Positions 43,566 through 52,792 of a stretch of 64,000 bases of DNA are shown here, in pieces. Below the pieces are notes generated by a model, which saw nothing but the letters and a program-made list of their open reading frames with translations, was not told where the DNA came from and made no database searches. How positions within the stretch are numbered: position 1 is the first letter of the stretch; each line of letters starts with the position of its first letter. The stretch is from Pseudodonghicola sp048268305 (GTDB lineage: Bacteria > Pseudomonadota > Alphaproteobacteria > Rhodobacterales > Rhodobacteraceae): positions 62,001 through 126,000 of the forward strand of contig NZ_JBLWVT010000002.1 of NCBI RefSeq assembly GCF_048268305.1, written 5' to 3'. Made by a program: the position numbers and the translations under genes.

Positions 43566-43785
43566 TTCGATCTCCTATCGTGGCTTTGGTCGTTGCGTGC
43601 GCTGCGAGAGCGGGAGGAGGGCAGTGCGGACACGACAAACCCTTCCCCTGACGGGGCTGTGCCGACCTGCGCTGCTACGAGGCCCGACCTTGGGTGACCC
43701 TTGCGGGGCCTTCTCGGTCGGGGTGTCATCCTCCTCCTCGTCTGGAAAGACGGTAACAGAGAAGATGGATTGGATTAAGTTGTAT

Positions 43786-43807
43786 AAACTGATCGTCATG
43801 ATAGTTT
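43786..43807. promoter_or_regulatory. Candidate OxyR site in the katG-oxyR intergenic region
   Basis: AAACT (43786-43790) and AGTTT (43803-43807) are inverted around GATCGTCATGAT, which itself has ATC-N5-GAT symmetry. It lies 7 bp before the oxyR start, in the only AT-rich part of the divergent region. OxyR sites are loosely conserved AT-rich dyads, so this is a positional guess. Confidence 0.35.
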
Positions 43808-43813
43808 GAAGTT

Positions 43814-44773
43814 ATGACAAATCTGACATTCCGCCAGTTGCGCTATTTCGAGGCGCTCGCCCAGCATGGGCATTTCGGTCGCGCTGCCGAGGCGGTGGCG
43901 ATTTCCCAGCCGGCTTTGTCGGTTCAGATCAAGGAATTGGAGGAATCCCTCGGCGTCGCGCTGTTCGAACGCGGGCCGCGTCAGGTGCGGCTGACCGGCT
44001 TTGGCGAGGTCTTCGCCGAACGGGTGCGGGAGATTCTCAGATCGGTTGATGAACTGGGCGATCTCGCCCGCGCCTCGCGCGGGTCGCTGTCGGGGCGGCT
44101 CAGGATCGGGGTGATTCCCACTGTCGCGCCCTATCTCTTGCCCCGCATCGTCGGCGACCTGGGCCGGGCCTATCCGGGGCTCGACATCCGGCTGCGCGAG
44201 ACGATCACGCCCCGGCTGATCGAGGAGCTGACCGACGGGCGGCTCGATACCGCCATCGTGGCGCTGCCGGTGTCGGAACCCGGGTTGGAGGAGGTGGCGC
44301 TGTTTTCCGAGGATTTCGTGCTGGTGCGCCCGGGAGAGGATGCCGGCAAGCCGGTGCCGAGCCGCGAGCGGTTGCGCGAAATGCGCCTGCTGTTGCTGGA
44401 GGAGGGGCATTGCTTCCGCGACCAGGCGCTGTCCTTCTGCGAGATGCAGGCGAACCGGCCGCGGGAGATCCTCGATGGCTCCTCGCTCTCCACCCTGGTG
44501 CAGATGGTGGGGGCGGGGATCGGGGTGACCTTGATCCCGGAAATGGCCGTGGCGGTCGAAACCCGATCGGCCAATGTCTCGATCGCGCGCTTCGAGGGGG
44601 TGCAGCCCAGCCGCACCATCGGCATGATTTGGCGCAAGACGACGCCCTTGGCGCAGCAGCTGAGCGCGATCGCGGATATCCTGCGCCGATCAGGGTCCGA
44701 CCTGCGCTTTGCCGCAGGAGAGGCGGGACGCACCGTCATTCCCGCGGCCACTGGACAGGGTGCCCCGGCCTGA
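43814..44773 (+). CDS. oxyR: Hydrogen peroxide sensor OxyR (LysR family)
   Basis: 319 aa. Helix-turn-helix at about 1-60 (LTFRQLRYFEALAQHGHFGR, AVAISQPALSVQIKELEE). The redox pair is present in LLLLEEGHCFRDQALSFCEM (about 195-214): the peroxidatic Cys in GHC and the resolving Cys nine residues later, as in OxyR. Divergent from katG, its expected target. The reading frame extends further at the C-terminus than many OxyR proteins. Confidence 0.94.
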   Translation: MTNLTFRQLRYFEALAQHGHFGRAAEAVAISQPALSVQIKELEESLGVALFERGPRQVRLTGFGEVFAERVREILRSVDELGDLARASRGSLSGRLRIGVIPTVAPYLLPRIVGDLGRAYPGLDIRLRETITPRLIEELTDGRLDTAIVALPVSEPGLEEVALFSEDFVLVRPGEDAGKPVPSRERLREMRLLLLEEGHCFRDQALSFCEMQANRPREILDGSSLSTLVQMVGAGIGVTLIPEMAVAVETRSANVSIARFEGVQPSRTIGMIWRKTTPLAQQLSAIADILRRSGSDLRFAAGEAGRTVIPAATGQGAPA

Positions 44774-44843
44774 GGATGGTGACGCCGAGTGGCGGGCGCC
44801 GCCCCGGTGTCGCGCCCTGTTCGTGTTTCCGGAGGAGAATTAA

Positions 44844-46031
44844 ATGAGAGAAGCAGTCATCGTCAGCACCGCCCGCACCGGCATCGGCAAGGCCTATCGC
44901 GGTGCGCTGAACGCCACCAAGTCGCCGACGCTGGCCGGCCATGTGCTGAAGGCCGCTGTCGAACGGGCCAAAATCGATCCGGCCGAGATCGAGGATGTGG
45001 TGATGGGCACGGTTCTGGCCGCGGGCACCGCTGGCATGAATCTGGCGCGCAACGCCGCCTTCGCCGCCGGTTTCCCGGTGACGGTCTCGGGCCAGACGAT
45101 GGACCGGCAATGCGCCTCGGGCCTGATGGCGATCGCCACCGCTGCCAAACAGGTGATGGTCGACGGCATGGATGTGGTCGCCGCTGGCGGTCAGGAAAAC
45201 ATCTCGGCGGTGCAGGATCAGTATACCGCCTGGGTGCGCGATACCGTTGATCCCAACGTGCTGGCCCATGCCAAGCACGCCTATATGCCGATGCTCTTCA
45301 CCGCCGAGAATGTGGCGAAGGTCTATAATATCAGCCGCGACGCGCAGGATGAATATGCGCTGATCTCGCAACAGCGGACCGCGGCGGCCCAGGCTGCCGG
45401 CAAGTTGGATGATGAGATCGTTCCCTTCACCACCACCATGATGGTCAAGGACAAGGCCACTGGCGAGATCAGCGAACAGCAGGTCACCCTGGACCGTGAC
45501 GAGGGCAACCGTCCCGAGACCACGATGGATAGCCTTGTCGGGCTGAAGCCGGTGATCGAAGGCGGCGTCATCACCGCCGGCAATGCCAGCCAGCTGTCCG
45601 ACGGCGCGTCGGCCTGCGTGCTGATGGAGGCCAAGCTGGCCGAGCAGCGCGGGCTGGAGCCGCTGGGGATCTATCGCGGCATGGCGGTGGCCGGCTGCGC
45701 GCCCGAGGAGATGGGGATCGGCCCGGTCTATGCGATTCCGAAGCTGCTGAAACAGAACGGGCTGAAGATCGACGATATCGGTCTTTGGGAACTGAACGAG
45801 GCCTTCGCGGTGCAGGCGCTCTATTGCCGCGATCACCTGGGCATCGACCCCGAGAAATACAACGTCAACGGCGGCGGGATTTCCATCGGTCACCCCTATG
45901 GCATGACCGGCGCCCGTCTGGTCGGCCATGCGCTGATCGAGGGCAAGCGGCGCGGCGCCAAATATGTGGTCGTCACCATGTGCATCGGTGGCGGCATGGG
46001 GGCAGCGGGTCTTTTCGAGGTCAACCTCTAA
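44844..46031 (+). CDS. Acetyl-CoA acetyltransferase (thiolase)
   Basis: 395 aa. Nucleophile Cys in DRQCASGLMAI (about 88-98), the NEAFAVQALYCRDHLG segment (about 317-332), GGGISIGHPYGMTGAR (about 342-357; catalytic His) and the final CIGGGMGAAGLFE (second Cys about 381). GGAGGAGAATTAA gives a strong ribosome site. It could serve acetoacetyl-CoA synthesis for PHB or the degradation of 3-oxoacyl-CoA. No phaB/phaC or beta-oxidation partner is adjacent, so the specific role is open. A good terminator follows. Confidence 0.93.
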   Translation: MREAVIVSTARTGIGKAYRGALNATKSPTLAGHVLKAAVERAKIDPAEIEDVVMGTVLAAGTAGMNLARNAAFAAGFPVTVSGQTMDRQCASGLMAIATAAKQVMVDGMDVVAAGGQENISAVQDQYTAWVRDTVDPNVLAHAKHAYMPMLFTAENVAKVYNISRDAQDEYALISQQRTAAAQAAGKLDDEIVPFTTTMMVKDKATGEISEQQVTLDRDEGNRPETTMDSLVGLKPVIEGGVITAGNASQLSDGASACVLMEAKLAEQRGLEPLGIYRGMAVAGCAPEEMGIGPVYAIPKLLKQNGLKIDDIGLWELNEAFAVQALYCRDHLGIDPEKYNVNGGGISIGHPYGMTGARLVGHALIEGKRRGAKYVVVTMCIGGGMGAAGLFEVNL

Positions 46032-46057
46032 GACCTCGGCGCCCTGGCGCAGTGATC

Positions 46058-46083
46058 GGCCCCCGCTTGCGCGGGGGCCTTTT
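46058..46083 (+). terminator. Rho-independent terminator of the thiolase gene
   Basis: GGCCCCCGC (46058-46066), loop TTGC, GCGGGGGCC (46071-46079) and TTTT: a perfect 9-bp stem followed by a U-run, 26 bp after the thiolase stop and just before the end of the convergent MFS gene. Confidence 0.88.
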
Positions 46084-46086
46084 CGT

Positions 46087-47274
46087 TCAGGCCAGTTGGC
46101 GATCGGGCCGCGACAGCAGTGCCGACAGCCAGGCCAGCGCGGCGCAGAGCGCGATCGCCAACACCATGCTGAGCGCGGTGTTCTCCAGAAACAGCCCGGT
46201 CACCGCGATCATCAGCCCGCCGGTCAGCATCTGCAGCGTGCCGCCGAGCGAGGAGGCGAGCCCGGCGATATCCGGATGCGGGTCGAGCGACATCACCGCC
46301 GCGGTGGGGATCACCAGACCGAGGCAGGCATTGGCCAGGAACAGCCCCGCCGCCACCACGACCAGCGTGCTGCCGCCGAGCCAGGCCACCAGGCTGAGCC
46401 CCAGCGTGGTGACCAGGAAGCCGCTGATCGCCAGCCAGATCACCCGATCCATGCCGTAGCGCTGGCAGAGCTTGCCGGCGAGCTGGGAGGCCGAGAAGAA
46501 GCCCACCGCATTGACCGCGAAGGCGATGGAGAAGCCGGTGGGGCTCAGCCCGAATTCGCGGGTATAGACGAAGCTTGCCGCCGCCAGGAAGACGAAGAAG
46601 CTGGCCATGCCGAAGCCGCCGACCATGGTCAGCCCCATGAAGCGGCGGTCGCTCAGCAGCCGGCCGGCGCCGGAGATCATCGCTGCCAGTCGCACCGGGC
46701 GGCGATCCTCGGTAGCCAGGGTCTCGGGCAGGGCGAAGATCACCAATGACAGGCTGATCAGCGAGGCCACGGCCAGTACCGCGAAGATCTCACGCCAGCC
46801 GCCCCAGAGCAGGATCAGCGACCCGGTCATCGGTGCCAGCATCGGCGAGATCGAGATCACGATCATCACCGCCGCCATCATCCGCGCCGCCTCGGGGCCG
46901 GAGGCCTTGTCGCGGATCACCGCGCGCGGCACCGCCATCAGCGAGGCCGCGCCAAGGCCCTGCGCGCCACGGGCGGCGATCAGCCAGCTCAGATCGGGGG
47001 CCAGCGCCGAGGCAATGGTGGCGGCCAGAAAGATCGCCAGGCCGATCATCATCGGCCGCTTGCGGCCAAGCGCGTCGGCCATCGGGCCATAGATCATCTG
47101 CGCGAAGCCGAACACGATGAAATAGGATGTCAAAGTCAGGGCCGCGCCGGCCTCGGTGGTGCCGAGATCCTCGGCCACCTGGGGCAGGGCGGGCAAATAC
47201 ATGTCGATGGCGAAGGGGCCAACCGCGGACAGCAGACCCAGGATCAACGCCATGCGGAACAAGGGGTCACGCAT
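46087..47274 (-). CDS. MFS drug efflux transporter, Bcr/CflA family
   Basis: 395 aa from the ATG at 47274. Twelve hydrophobic segments; the Bcr/CflA hallmark AVGPFAIDMYLPALPQVAED (about 16-35) opens the protein, motif A is GPMADALGRKRPMMIGL (about 62-78), and PRAVIRDKASGPEAAR follows segment four. It would export sulphonamide, bicyclomycin or other small compounds. Divergent from an AraC regulator 225 bp away. Confidence 0.92.
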   Translation of the reverse strand: MRDPLFRMALILGLLSAVGPFAIDMYLPALPQVAEDLGTTEAGAALTLTSYFIVFGFAQMIYGPMADALGRKRPMMIGLAIFLAATIASALAPDLSWLIAARGAQGLGAASLMAVPRAVIRDKASGPEAARMMAAVMIVISISPMLAPMTGSLILLWGGWREIFAVLAVASLISLSLVIFALPETLATEDRRPVRLAAMISGAGRLLSDRRFMGLTMVGGFGMASFFVFLAAASFVYTREFGLSPTGFSIAFAVNAVGFFSASQLAGKLCQRYGMDRVIWLAISGFLVTTLGLSLVAWLGGSTLVVVAAGLFLANACLGLVIPTAAVMSLDPHPDIAGLASSLGGTLQMLTGGLMIAVTGLFLENTALSMVLAIALCAALAWLSALLSRPDRQLA

Positions 47275-47358
47275 CGGGGAACCTGTGGATATTTTAAAGA
47301 TGTGGAAAGGGACGGCGCAGAATCGCACCAGGGATGATCACCGCCGCCGTCCGCGTTG

Positions 47359-47445
47359 TGTCGCAGGTCAGGGGCGCCGGGGCAAGCGCAAATTGTCGCA
47401 GGCCGGCGCATCGGGAAATTGACCTTTGTCCCTGCTGTCGCGACA
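47359..47445. promoter_or_regulatory. Repeated TGTCGC motifs in the MFS/AraC intergenic region
   Basis: TGTCGCAGG occurs at 47359-47367 and 47394-47402 as exact direct repeats 35 bp apart, and the perfect palindrome TGTCGCGACA lies at 47436-47445. All are inside the 225-bp gap between the divergent MFS and AraC genes. Regularly spaced direct repeats are typical AraC-family operators. Confidence 0.5.
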
Positions 47446-47499
47446 CTGCTGGAGAGGAGAGCCACCCGCAAGGGTGTGAAACTGGGGGGAGAGGGCCGT

Positions 47500-48297
47500 A
47501 TGCGACAGTCCAGCGGAAAGCTGATGTTCGTCAATCGTGACCGGGTGTTCTATTTCGGCCTGCTGGGCGCGCGAATGAAACCACGCAAGCCCGGCGGGAT
47601 CACCCTCTATTTCGCGGCGGAGGGGGAGATCCGCCTGCGGATGCAGGCCGGCCCCTGGCAAAGCCTGTCGTGCTGTGTCCTGCCGGCCTATTGCGCCCAT
47701 CAGGTGGAAATCGATTGTGACGAGGTGTTCAGCCTGCTGTTCGAGCCCGAGCGGCTGACGGCTGCGGATCAGCGGCAGTTGTTGGACTTCTGCACCTGCC
47801 CCGTCACGCTCGCCGACGCGATGGCACGGATCCGGGCCGCCGCCGCCGGGCCCTTGTCCGATCTCTGCGCGCAGGGCGGGCTCGACACCGCGGCCTTCGA
47901 TCGGCTGCTGCTGGGCCGGGTGCTGGAGACACGCCCGCTCGACCCGCGGATCGAGCGGGCGCTGGCGCTGTTTGAAACCGATCTGGGCGAGGCCGAGCTT
48001 TCCGCCGAGGCCTGCGCGCTGCAGGCGGGGCTGTCGACCTCGCGCTTCCTGCATCTGTTCAAGGAGGAGGCCGGGGCATCGTTCCGCAATATGCGGATGT
48101 GGAAACGCGCCCGCCGTTTCCTGGAACACGCGGTCGAGGACAGCACTCTGACCGAGGTGGCGCTGGACCTGGGCTATCCCGATTCCAGTCACTTCAGCCA
48201 TTCGATCCGCCGTACTTATGGGCTGAAGCCCCGGTCGATCCGCGAAGGGTCGCGCGAACTGCAGGTGATCGGCGCGGTGTTGCGCCGGGCGTCATAG
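47500..48297 (+). CDS. AraC family transcriptional regulator
   Basis: 265 aa from the ATG at 47500 (GGGGGGAGAGGG upstream). N-terminal effector domain with GGITLYFAAEGEIRLRMQAG (about 28-47) and a C-terminal AraC DNA-binding domain (about 160-255): CALQAGLSTSRFLHLFKEEA, SFRNMRMWKRARRFL, LTEVALDLGYPDSSHFSHSI, RTYGLKPRSIR. It probably regulates the divergent Bcr/CflA efflux gene and itself; the carboxylase operon 100 bp downstream is another possible target. Confidence 0.87.
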   Translation: MRQSSGKLMFVNRDRVFYFGLLGARMKPRKPGGITLYFAAEGEIRLRMQAGPWQSLSCCVLPAYCAHQVEIDCDEVFSLLFEPERLTAADQRQLLDFCTCPVTLADAMARIRAAAAGPLSDLCAQGGLDTAAFDRLLLGRVLETRPLDPRIERALALFETDLGEAELSAEACALQAGLSTSRFLHLFKEEAGASFRNMRMWKRARRFLEHAVEDSTLTEVALDLGYPDSSHFSHSIRRTYGLKPRSIREGSRELQVIGAVLRRAS

Positions 48298-48397
48298 CGC
48301 CCCGGCACAAGATCGCCCGCCAGGCCACCGCTAGGGTGCCGGGAATGGGCGCGGGACAATGGTCCCGCGCCGCCCCGAACCCCGAAGCGGACAGAGC

Positions 48398-50014
48398 ATG
48401 GCACGGATAGACAGCGCAATTTCCCCAACCTCCGAAGGTTTCCAGACCAATCGCGCCGGCATGCTGGCGCTGCTGGCCGAGCTGGAGCAGATCGAGGGGC
48501 GCACTCGCGCCGCCTCGGAACGGGCGCGGGAACGGTTCGAGACGCGCCATCAACTGTTGCCGCGCGACCGGGTGGCGCTGTTGCTCGATCCGGGGCGGCC
48601 GTTTATCGAGCTGTCGAAACTGGCGGGCTTCGGCCTTGATCATCCGGACCCGGCGAAATCGGTGGCAGGCGGCGGGGTGATCGCCGGCATCGGCTATGTC
48701 GCCGGCATCCGCTGCATGATTAGCGCCTCGGACAGCGGCATCGCGGCGGGGGCGCTGCAACCGATGGGGCTGGAAAAACAGCTCCGCGTGCAGGAGATCG
48801 CGCTCGAGAACAAGCTGCCCTTCATCCAGCTGGTCGAAAGCGCCGGCGCCAATCTGATGGCCTATCGGGTGGAGGATTTCATCCACGGCGGCAGCATCTT
48901 CCGCAATCTGGCGCGGTTCTCGGCCGCCGGCCTGCCGGTGCTGACGGTGACGCATGGCAGCTCCACCGCCGGGGGCGCCTATCAGACCGGGCTGTCGGAT
49001 TACATCATCATGGTGCGCGGCCGCACCCGGGCGTTTCTGGCCGGCCCGCCGCTGTTGAAGGCCGCTACGGGGGAAATCGCCACCGAGGAGGATCTGGGCG
49101 GGGCGGAGATGCACACCGGCATTTCCGGCCTTGGCGATTATCTGGCCGAGGATGACCGCGAGGCGATCGGCCTGGCCCGCGCCATCCTCTCGAACATCGA
49201 CTGGCACGGCCCGGCAGAGGCGCCGCGCGACGTGGTGCCGCCGGCCTATGCGGCCGAAGACCTGCTGGGCATCATGCCGATGGATCATCGCCAGCCCGTC
49301 GACATGCGCGAGGTGATCGCGCGGATCGTCGACGGATCGGATTTCGTCGAATTCGGCGAACGCTATGGCAGTGCCACCGTTTGCGGCACCGCGCGGATCG
49401 GTGGTTGGCCGATCGGCATCCTGACCAACAACGGCCCGATCGACCCCAATGGCGCCGCCAAGGCCACCCATTTCATCCAGAGCTGCTGTCAGGCCGGCAC
49501 GCCGCTTCTCTACCTCAACAATACCACCGGCTTCATGGTCGGGCGCAGCTATGAGGAGGCGGGGATCATCAAGCACGGCTCCAAGATGATCCAGGCGGTG
49601 ACCAATGCCACCGTGCCGCAGTTCACCATCTATTGCGGCGCCTCCTTCGGGGCGGGGAATTACGGCATGTGCGGCCGGGGGTTCCATCCGCGGTTCTGTT
49701 TCAGTTGGCCCAATGCGCGCACCGCGGTGATGGGGGGCGAACAGGCCGCCGGCACCATGGCGGTGGTGCAGGAGGCCCGCGCCGCGCGGATGGGGGAGGA
49801 GATCGACCAGGCGCGGTTGGAGGCGATGAAGGCCAAGATCGTCGAGACCTTCAACAGCCAGATGGGGGCGACCTATACCTCGGCGCGCCTGCTGGACGAC
49901 GGGGTGATCGACCCGCGCGACACCCGCGAGCTGCTGATCGAACTGATGGCCGTCGCCCGGGACGAGGCCGCGCGCCAGCCCAATGCCATCCAGTTCGCCG
50001 TCGCGCGCCCCTGA
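48398..50014 (+). CDS. Acyl-CoA carboxylase carboxyltransferase subunit (geranyl/methylcrotonyl-CoA type)
   Basis: 538 aa crotonase-fold carboxyltransferase. The biotin- and acyl-CoA-binding segments are visible as HGSSTAGGAYQTGLSDYIIM (about 188-207), GIGYVAGIRCMISASDSGI, and IYCGASFGAGNYGMCGRGF (about 410-428) followed by PRFCFSWPNARTAVMGGEQA. The GMCGRGF.PRF.FSWP phrase is closest in my memory to methylcrotonyl- and geranyl-CoA carboxylases rather than propionyl-CoA carboxylase. Followed 19 bp later by the biotin-carrying subunit. No liuA/liuC/liuE or atu partner is present locally, so leucine or terpenoid catabolism is only suggested. Confidence 0.88.
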   Translation: MARIDSAISPTSEGFQTNRAGMLALLAELEQIEGRTRAASERARERFETRHQLLPRDRVALLLDPGRPFIELSKLAGFGLDHPDPAKSVAGGGVIAGIGYVAGIRCMISASDSGIAAGALQPMGLEKQLRVQEIALENKLPFIQLVESAGANLMAYRVEDFIHGGSIFRNLARFSAAGLPVLTVTHGSSTAGGAYQTGLSDYIIMVRGRTRAFLAGPPLLKAATGEIATEEDLGGAEMHTGISGLGDYLAEDDREAIGLARAILSNIDWHGPAEAPRDVVPPAYAAEDLLGIMPMDHRQPVDMREVIARIVDGSDFVEFGERYGSATVCGTARIGGWPIGILTNNGPIDPNGAAKATHFIQSCCQAGTPLLYLNNTTGFMVGRSYEEAGIIKHGSKMIQAVTNATVPQFTIYCGASFGAGNYGMCGRGFHPRFCFSWPNARTAVMGGEQAAGTMAVVQEARAARMGEEIDQARLEAMKAKIVETFNSQMGATYTSARLLDDGVIDPRDTRELLIELMAVARDEAARQPNAIQFAVARP

Positions 50015-50033
50015 GACCGGAGACCCGAGAGCC

Positions 50034-51989
50034 ATGGACAAGAGCACCCCTTTCACCAAGCTGCTGATCGCCAACCGGGGCGAGATCGCCCTGCGCGTCA
50101 TGCGCACCGCCAAGGCGATGGGTTATGCCACCGTCGCGGTCTATTCCGAGGCCGACGCCGGGGCCGAACATGCGCGCGCCGCCGATCAGGCCGTCTGCAT
50201 CGGCGGCGCGGCGCCGTCGGAGTCCTATCTGCGGATCGACCGGATCATCGCGGCGGCGCGCGCCACCGGCGCCGACGCGATCCACCCGGGCTATGGGTTT
50301 CTGGCGGAAAATCCTGACTTCCCCAAGGCTTGCGCGGCAGCCGGCATCGTCTTTGTCGGCCCCTCGGCCACGGCGATCCGGGCGATGGGCGACAAGGCCG
50401 GCGCCAAGGCGCTGATGATCGCGGCGGGCGTGCCTTGCGTGCCCGGCTATCAGGGCGCGGATCAGGGGGCCGAGACCCTCTTGGCCGAGGCGCGGCGGAT
50501 CGGTTTCCCGGTGATGATCAAGGCCACCGCCGGCGGCGGCGGGCGCGGCATGCGGCTGGTCGCGCGGGAGGAGGTGTTTGCCGAGGCCCTGCGCTCTGCG
50601 AAGTCCGAGGCGAAATCGGCCTTCGGCAGCGATGTGGTGCTGTTGGAAAAGGCGATCCTCAATCCCCGCCATGTGGAAATCCAGGTGATGGCCGACCGTC
50701 ACGGCAATGCCATCCATCTGGGTGAACGCGACTGTTCGGTGCAGCGCCGTCACCAGAAGCTGATCGAAGAGGCGCCGTCGCCGGCCGTCGACGCCGATCT
50801 GCGGGCGCGGATGGGGGCGGCCTCGCTCGCCGCCGTGCGCGCCATCGGCTACGAGGGGGCGGGGACTTTCGAATATCTGCTCGATGCCTCCGGCGGTTTC
50901 TATTTCATGGAGATGAACACCCGTCTTCAGGTCGAACACCCGGTGACCGAGGCGATCACCGGCCTTGATCTGGTGGCGCTGCAATTGCGCGTTGCCGCCG
51001 GCGAGGCGCTGCCGCTGCGGCAGGAGGATGTCACCTTTTCCGGTCACGCGATCGAGGTGCGGCTTTGCGCCGAGGATCCGCAGGCCGGCTTCATGCCGCA
51101 AAGCGGGGCGATGGAACGCTGGGCGCCGGCGCCCGGCATTCGCGCCGATCACGCTCTGAGGGATGGTGCCCCGGTGCCGCCGTTCTACGATTCGATGATC
51201 GCCAAGCTGATCGCCCATGGTCCGGATCGCGAGGCGGCGCGGCGGCGTCTGCTCTCTGCCATCGAGGGGACGGTGGCGCTGGGCCTGCGCAGCAATCAGG
51301 ACTTTCTTGGCGCCTGCCTGGCTCATCCAATGTTTCAGGAAGGTGCCGCAACCACCGGATTCATCGAGGAAAATCGCGATGACCTCTTGCCGGAAACCGA
51401 TCCTGCAGAGGCGCGCGCCGCAATGATCCTGGCGGCGCTGCTGCGGGCTGGTCCCACCACGGGGTTGGCGCATGGTTTCCCGACGCCGCTGCGGTTGGAG
51501 CGCAATGGCACCCTCTATGACCCGCAGGTGCGGGCGCTGAGGGCTGGCGCCTGCCAGGTCACCATGACCGGGCAGGACCCGCTGGCGCTGACCGTCCTTC
51601 ACCGCGACCGGCACGCGGCACTGATCGAGTTCGACGGTATCCGCGAGCGAGTGGCGCTGTTGCCGGAAACGAACACCCCGGCGCTGCGACGTGCCGGGCG
51701 CAGCTTTGATTTCCGCGATCTCAGCTTTGCCCCGACGGTGCGCGGCGGCGCGCAGGGCGACGGTCGGGTACGGGCGACGATGAACGGATCGGTGGTCTCG
51801 GTCGAGGTGGCGGTCGGTGATCAGGTCGAGGCCGGGCAGAAGGTGCTGGTGCTGGAGGCGATGAAGATGGAGCACACCCATACCGCCGCCGTCGCGGGCA
51901 TCGTTGCCGCCGTGCATGTCGCGGCGGGCGCGCAGGTCACCGCCCATGCGGTTGTGGTCGAGATTACGCCCACGGCGCCCCCGGCCTGA
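50034..51989 (+). CDS. Acyl-CoA carboxylase alpha subunit (biotin carboxylase + biotin carrier)
   Basis: 651 aa from the ATG at 50034. Biotin carboxylase domain: LLIANRGEIALRVMRTAKAM (about 9-28), KATAGGGGRGMR (ATP grasp, about 164-175), ERDCSVQRRHQKLIEEAPS (about 228-246), MNTRLQVEHPVTE (about 299-311). The middle region is degenerate. The C-terminal biotinyl domain has the acceptor Lys in VLVLEAMKMEHTH (about 605-617). Pairs with the preceding carboxyltransferase. Its need for biotin links it functionally to the bioR-bioYB locus at 13.4-15.7 kb, although no BioR box is seen here. Confidence 0.93.
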   Translation: MDKSTPFTKLLIANRGEIALRVMRTAKAMGYATVAVYSEADAGAEHARAADQAVCIGGAAPSESYLRIDRIIAAARATGADAIHPGYGFLAENPDFPKACAAAGIVFVGPSATAIRAMGDKAGAKALMIAAGVPCVPGYQGADQGAETLLAEARRIGFPVMIKATAGGGGRGMRLVAREEVFAEALRSAKSEAKSAFGSDVVLLEKAILNPRHVEIQVMADRHGNAIHLGERDCSVQRRHQKLIEEAPSPAVDADLRARMGAASLAAVRAIGYEGAGTFEYLLDASGGFYFMEMNTRLQVEHPVTEAITGLDLVALQLRVAAGEALPLRQEDVTFSGHAIEVRLCAEDPQAGFMPQSGAMERWAPAPGIRADHALRDGAPVPPFYDSMIAKLIAHGPDREAARRRLLSAIEGTVALGLRSNQDFLGACLAHPMFQEGAATTGFIEENRDDLLPETDPAEARAAMILAALLRAGPTTGLAHGFPTPLRLERNGTLYDPQVRALRAGACQVTMTGQDPLALTVLHRDRHAALIEFDGIRERVALLPETNTPALRRAGRSFDFRDLSFAPTVRGGAQGDGRVRATMNGSVVSVEVAVGDQVEAGQKVLVLEAMKMEHTHTAAVAGIVAAVHVAAGAQVTAHAVVVEITPTAPPA

Positions 51990-52002
51990 CGCCGGGGGCG
52001 CC
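51974..52002. terminator. Stem-loop enclosing the carboxylase stop codon
   Basis: GGCGCCCCCGGC (51974-51985) and GCCGGGGGCGCC (51991-52002) form a perfect 12-bp stem; the 5-nt loop CTGAC holds the TGA stop of the alpha subunit. It lies between convergent genes and has no U-run, so it may end transcription in both directions or protect the 3' end. Confidence 0.6.
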
Positions 52003-52010
52003 GCCCGGGA

Positions 52011-52679
52011 TTATTCCGGGAAATGCGGCAGAAGATGCGAGGCGGTCATCAGCACATAGGCACGGGCGGTCTTCTCCGCCTTGGCGCCATCGCCGCTGAG
52101 GATCGCCTGCGTCATCTTGCGATAGCCCTCGACCCGTTCCTTCACCGGCACCGCCAGGCGATTGCGGATCAGGTGCACCTGCAGCCGGGGCAGCAGGGTG
52201 GCAAGCTCGGGGTTGCCGCTGATTTCGATCAGCGCGCGGAAATAGCGGTCGCGGCGGCGGATGAAGTCGAACCGGTCGCTCAGATCCTCATGCGCGGCGA
52301 TGGCGTCGAAATGCGCCTGCAGCTTTTCGCGCGCGCCCGGCGCGTCGATATGCTGCGCCGCCTGCCGCGCGGCGAGGCCCAGCACCACCTCCATGATGGC
52401 GAAGTTGTTCTCGGCGTCGTGCCGGGTCATCCGCCGGATGCTGGCGCCGCGATAGGGGTGCGACACGACGATGCCGTCCGAAGTAAGCTGTTTCAGCGCC
52501 TCGCGCACGGTGCTGCGGCTGACCGAATAGTGCTGCATCAGGTCGGGTTCGACCAGCCGCTGACCCGCGACATAGCGCCCCTCATAGAGGCCGCGCACGA
52601 TATCGCGCACGATCACGGTCGAGGAGCTGATCGTTGCCTCTCCCTTGCCGCCATCCTTGTCGCGCCGCGTCTTGTCCAT
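52011..52679 (-). CDS. GntR family transcriptional regulator (FadR/FCD type)
   Basis: 222 aa: winged helix with LYEGRYVAGQRLVEPDLMQH (about 32-51) and VSRSTVREALKQLTSDGIVV (about 53-72), then an FCD all-helical sensor domain with the metal-ligand pattern typical of organic-acid sensors (Asp, His residues in ALIEISGNPELATLLPRLQ and RLAVP). It is convergent with the carboxylase operon and in the same orientation as the metallo-hydrolase located upstream of it. Possible targets are either neighbour; undetermined. Confidence 0.85.
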   Translation of the reverse strand: MDKTRRDKDGGKGEATISSSTVIVRDIVRGLYEGRYVAGQRLVEPDLMQHYSVSRSTVREALKQLTSDGIVVSHPYRGASIRRMTRHDAENNFAIMEVVLGLAARQAAQHIDAPGAREKLQAHFDAIAAHEDLSDRFDFIRRRDRYFRALIEISGNPELATLLPRLQVHLIRNRLAVPVKERVEGYRKMTQAILSGDGAKAEKTARAYVLMTASHLLPHFPE

Positions 52680-52792
52680 GTTCGTTCCGCATCCTCTGGG
52701 TGATCCCGCGGCTATCGCTTTTAGAGGGTTTCAGGCCTTTCGGCCAGCCGCCTTGCGAAACCGGGGGTGCTCAGCTCGGGCTATGGCATCGC

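Noticed and set aside
39879..43697. A 1272-codon plus-strand frame across dusA and katG
   Set aside because: Antisense or out of frame to dusA, TSUP and katG, low-complexity composition and no recognisable motif; a GC-bias artefact.
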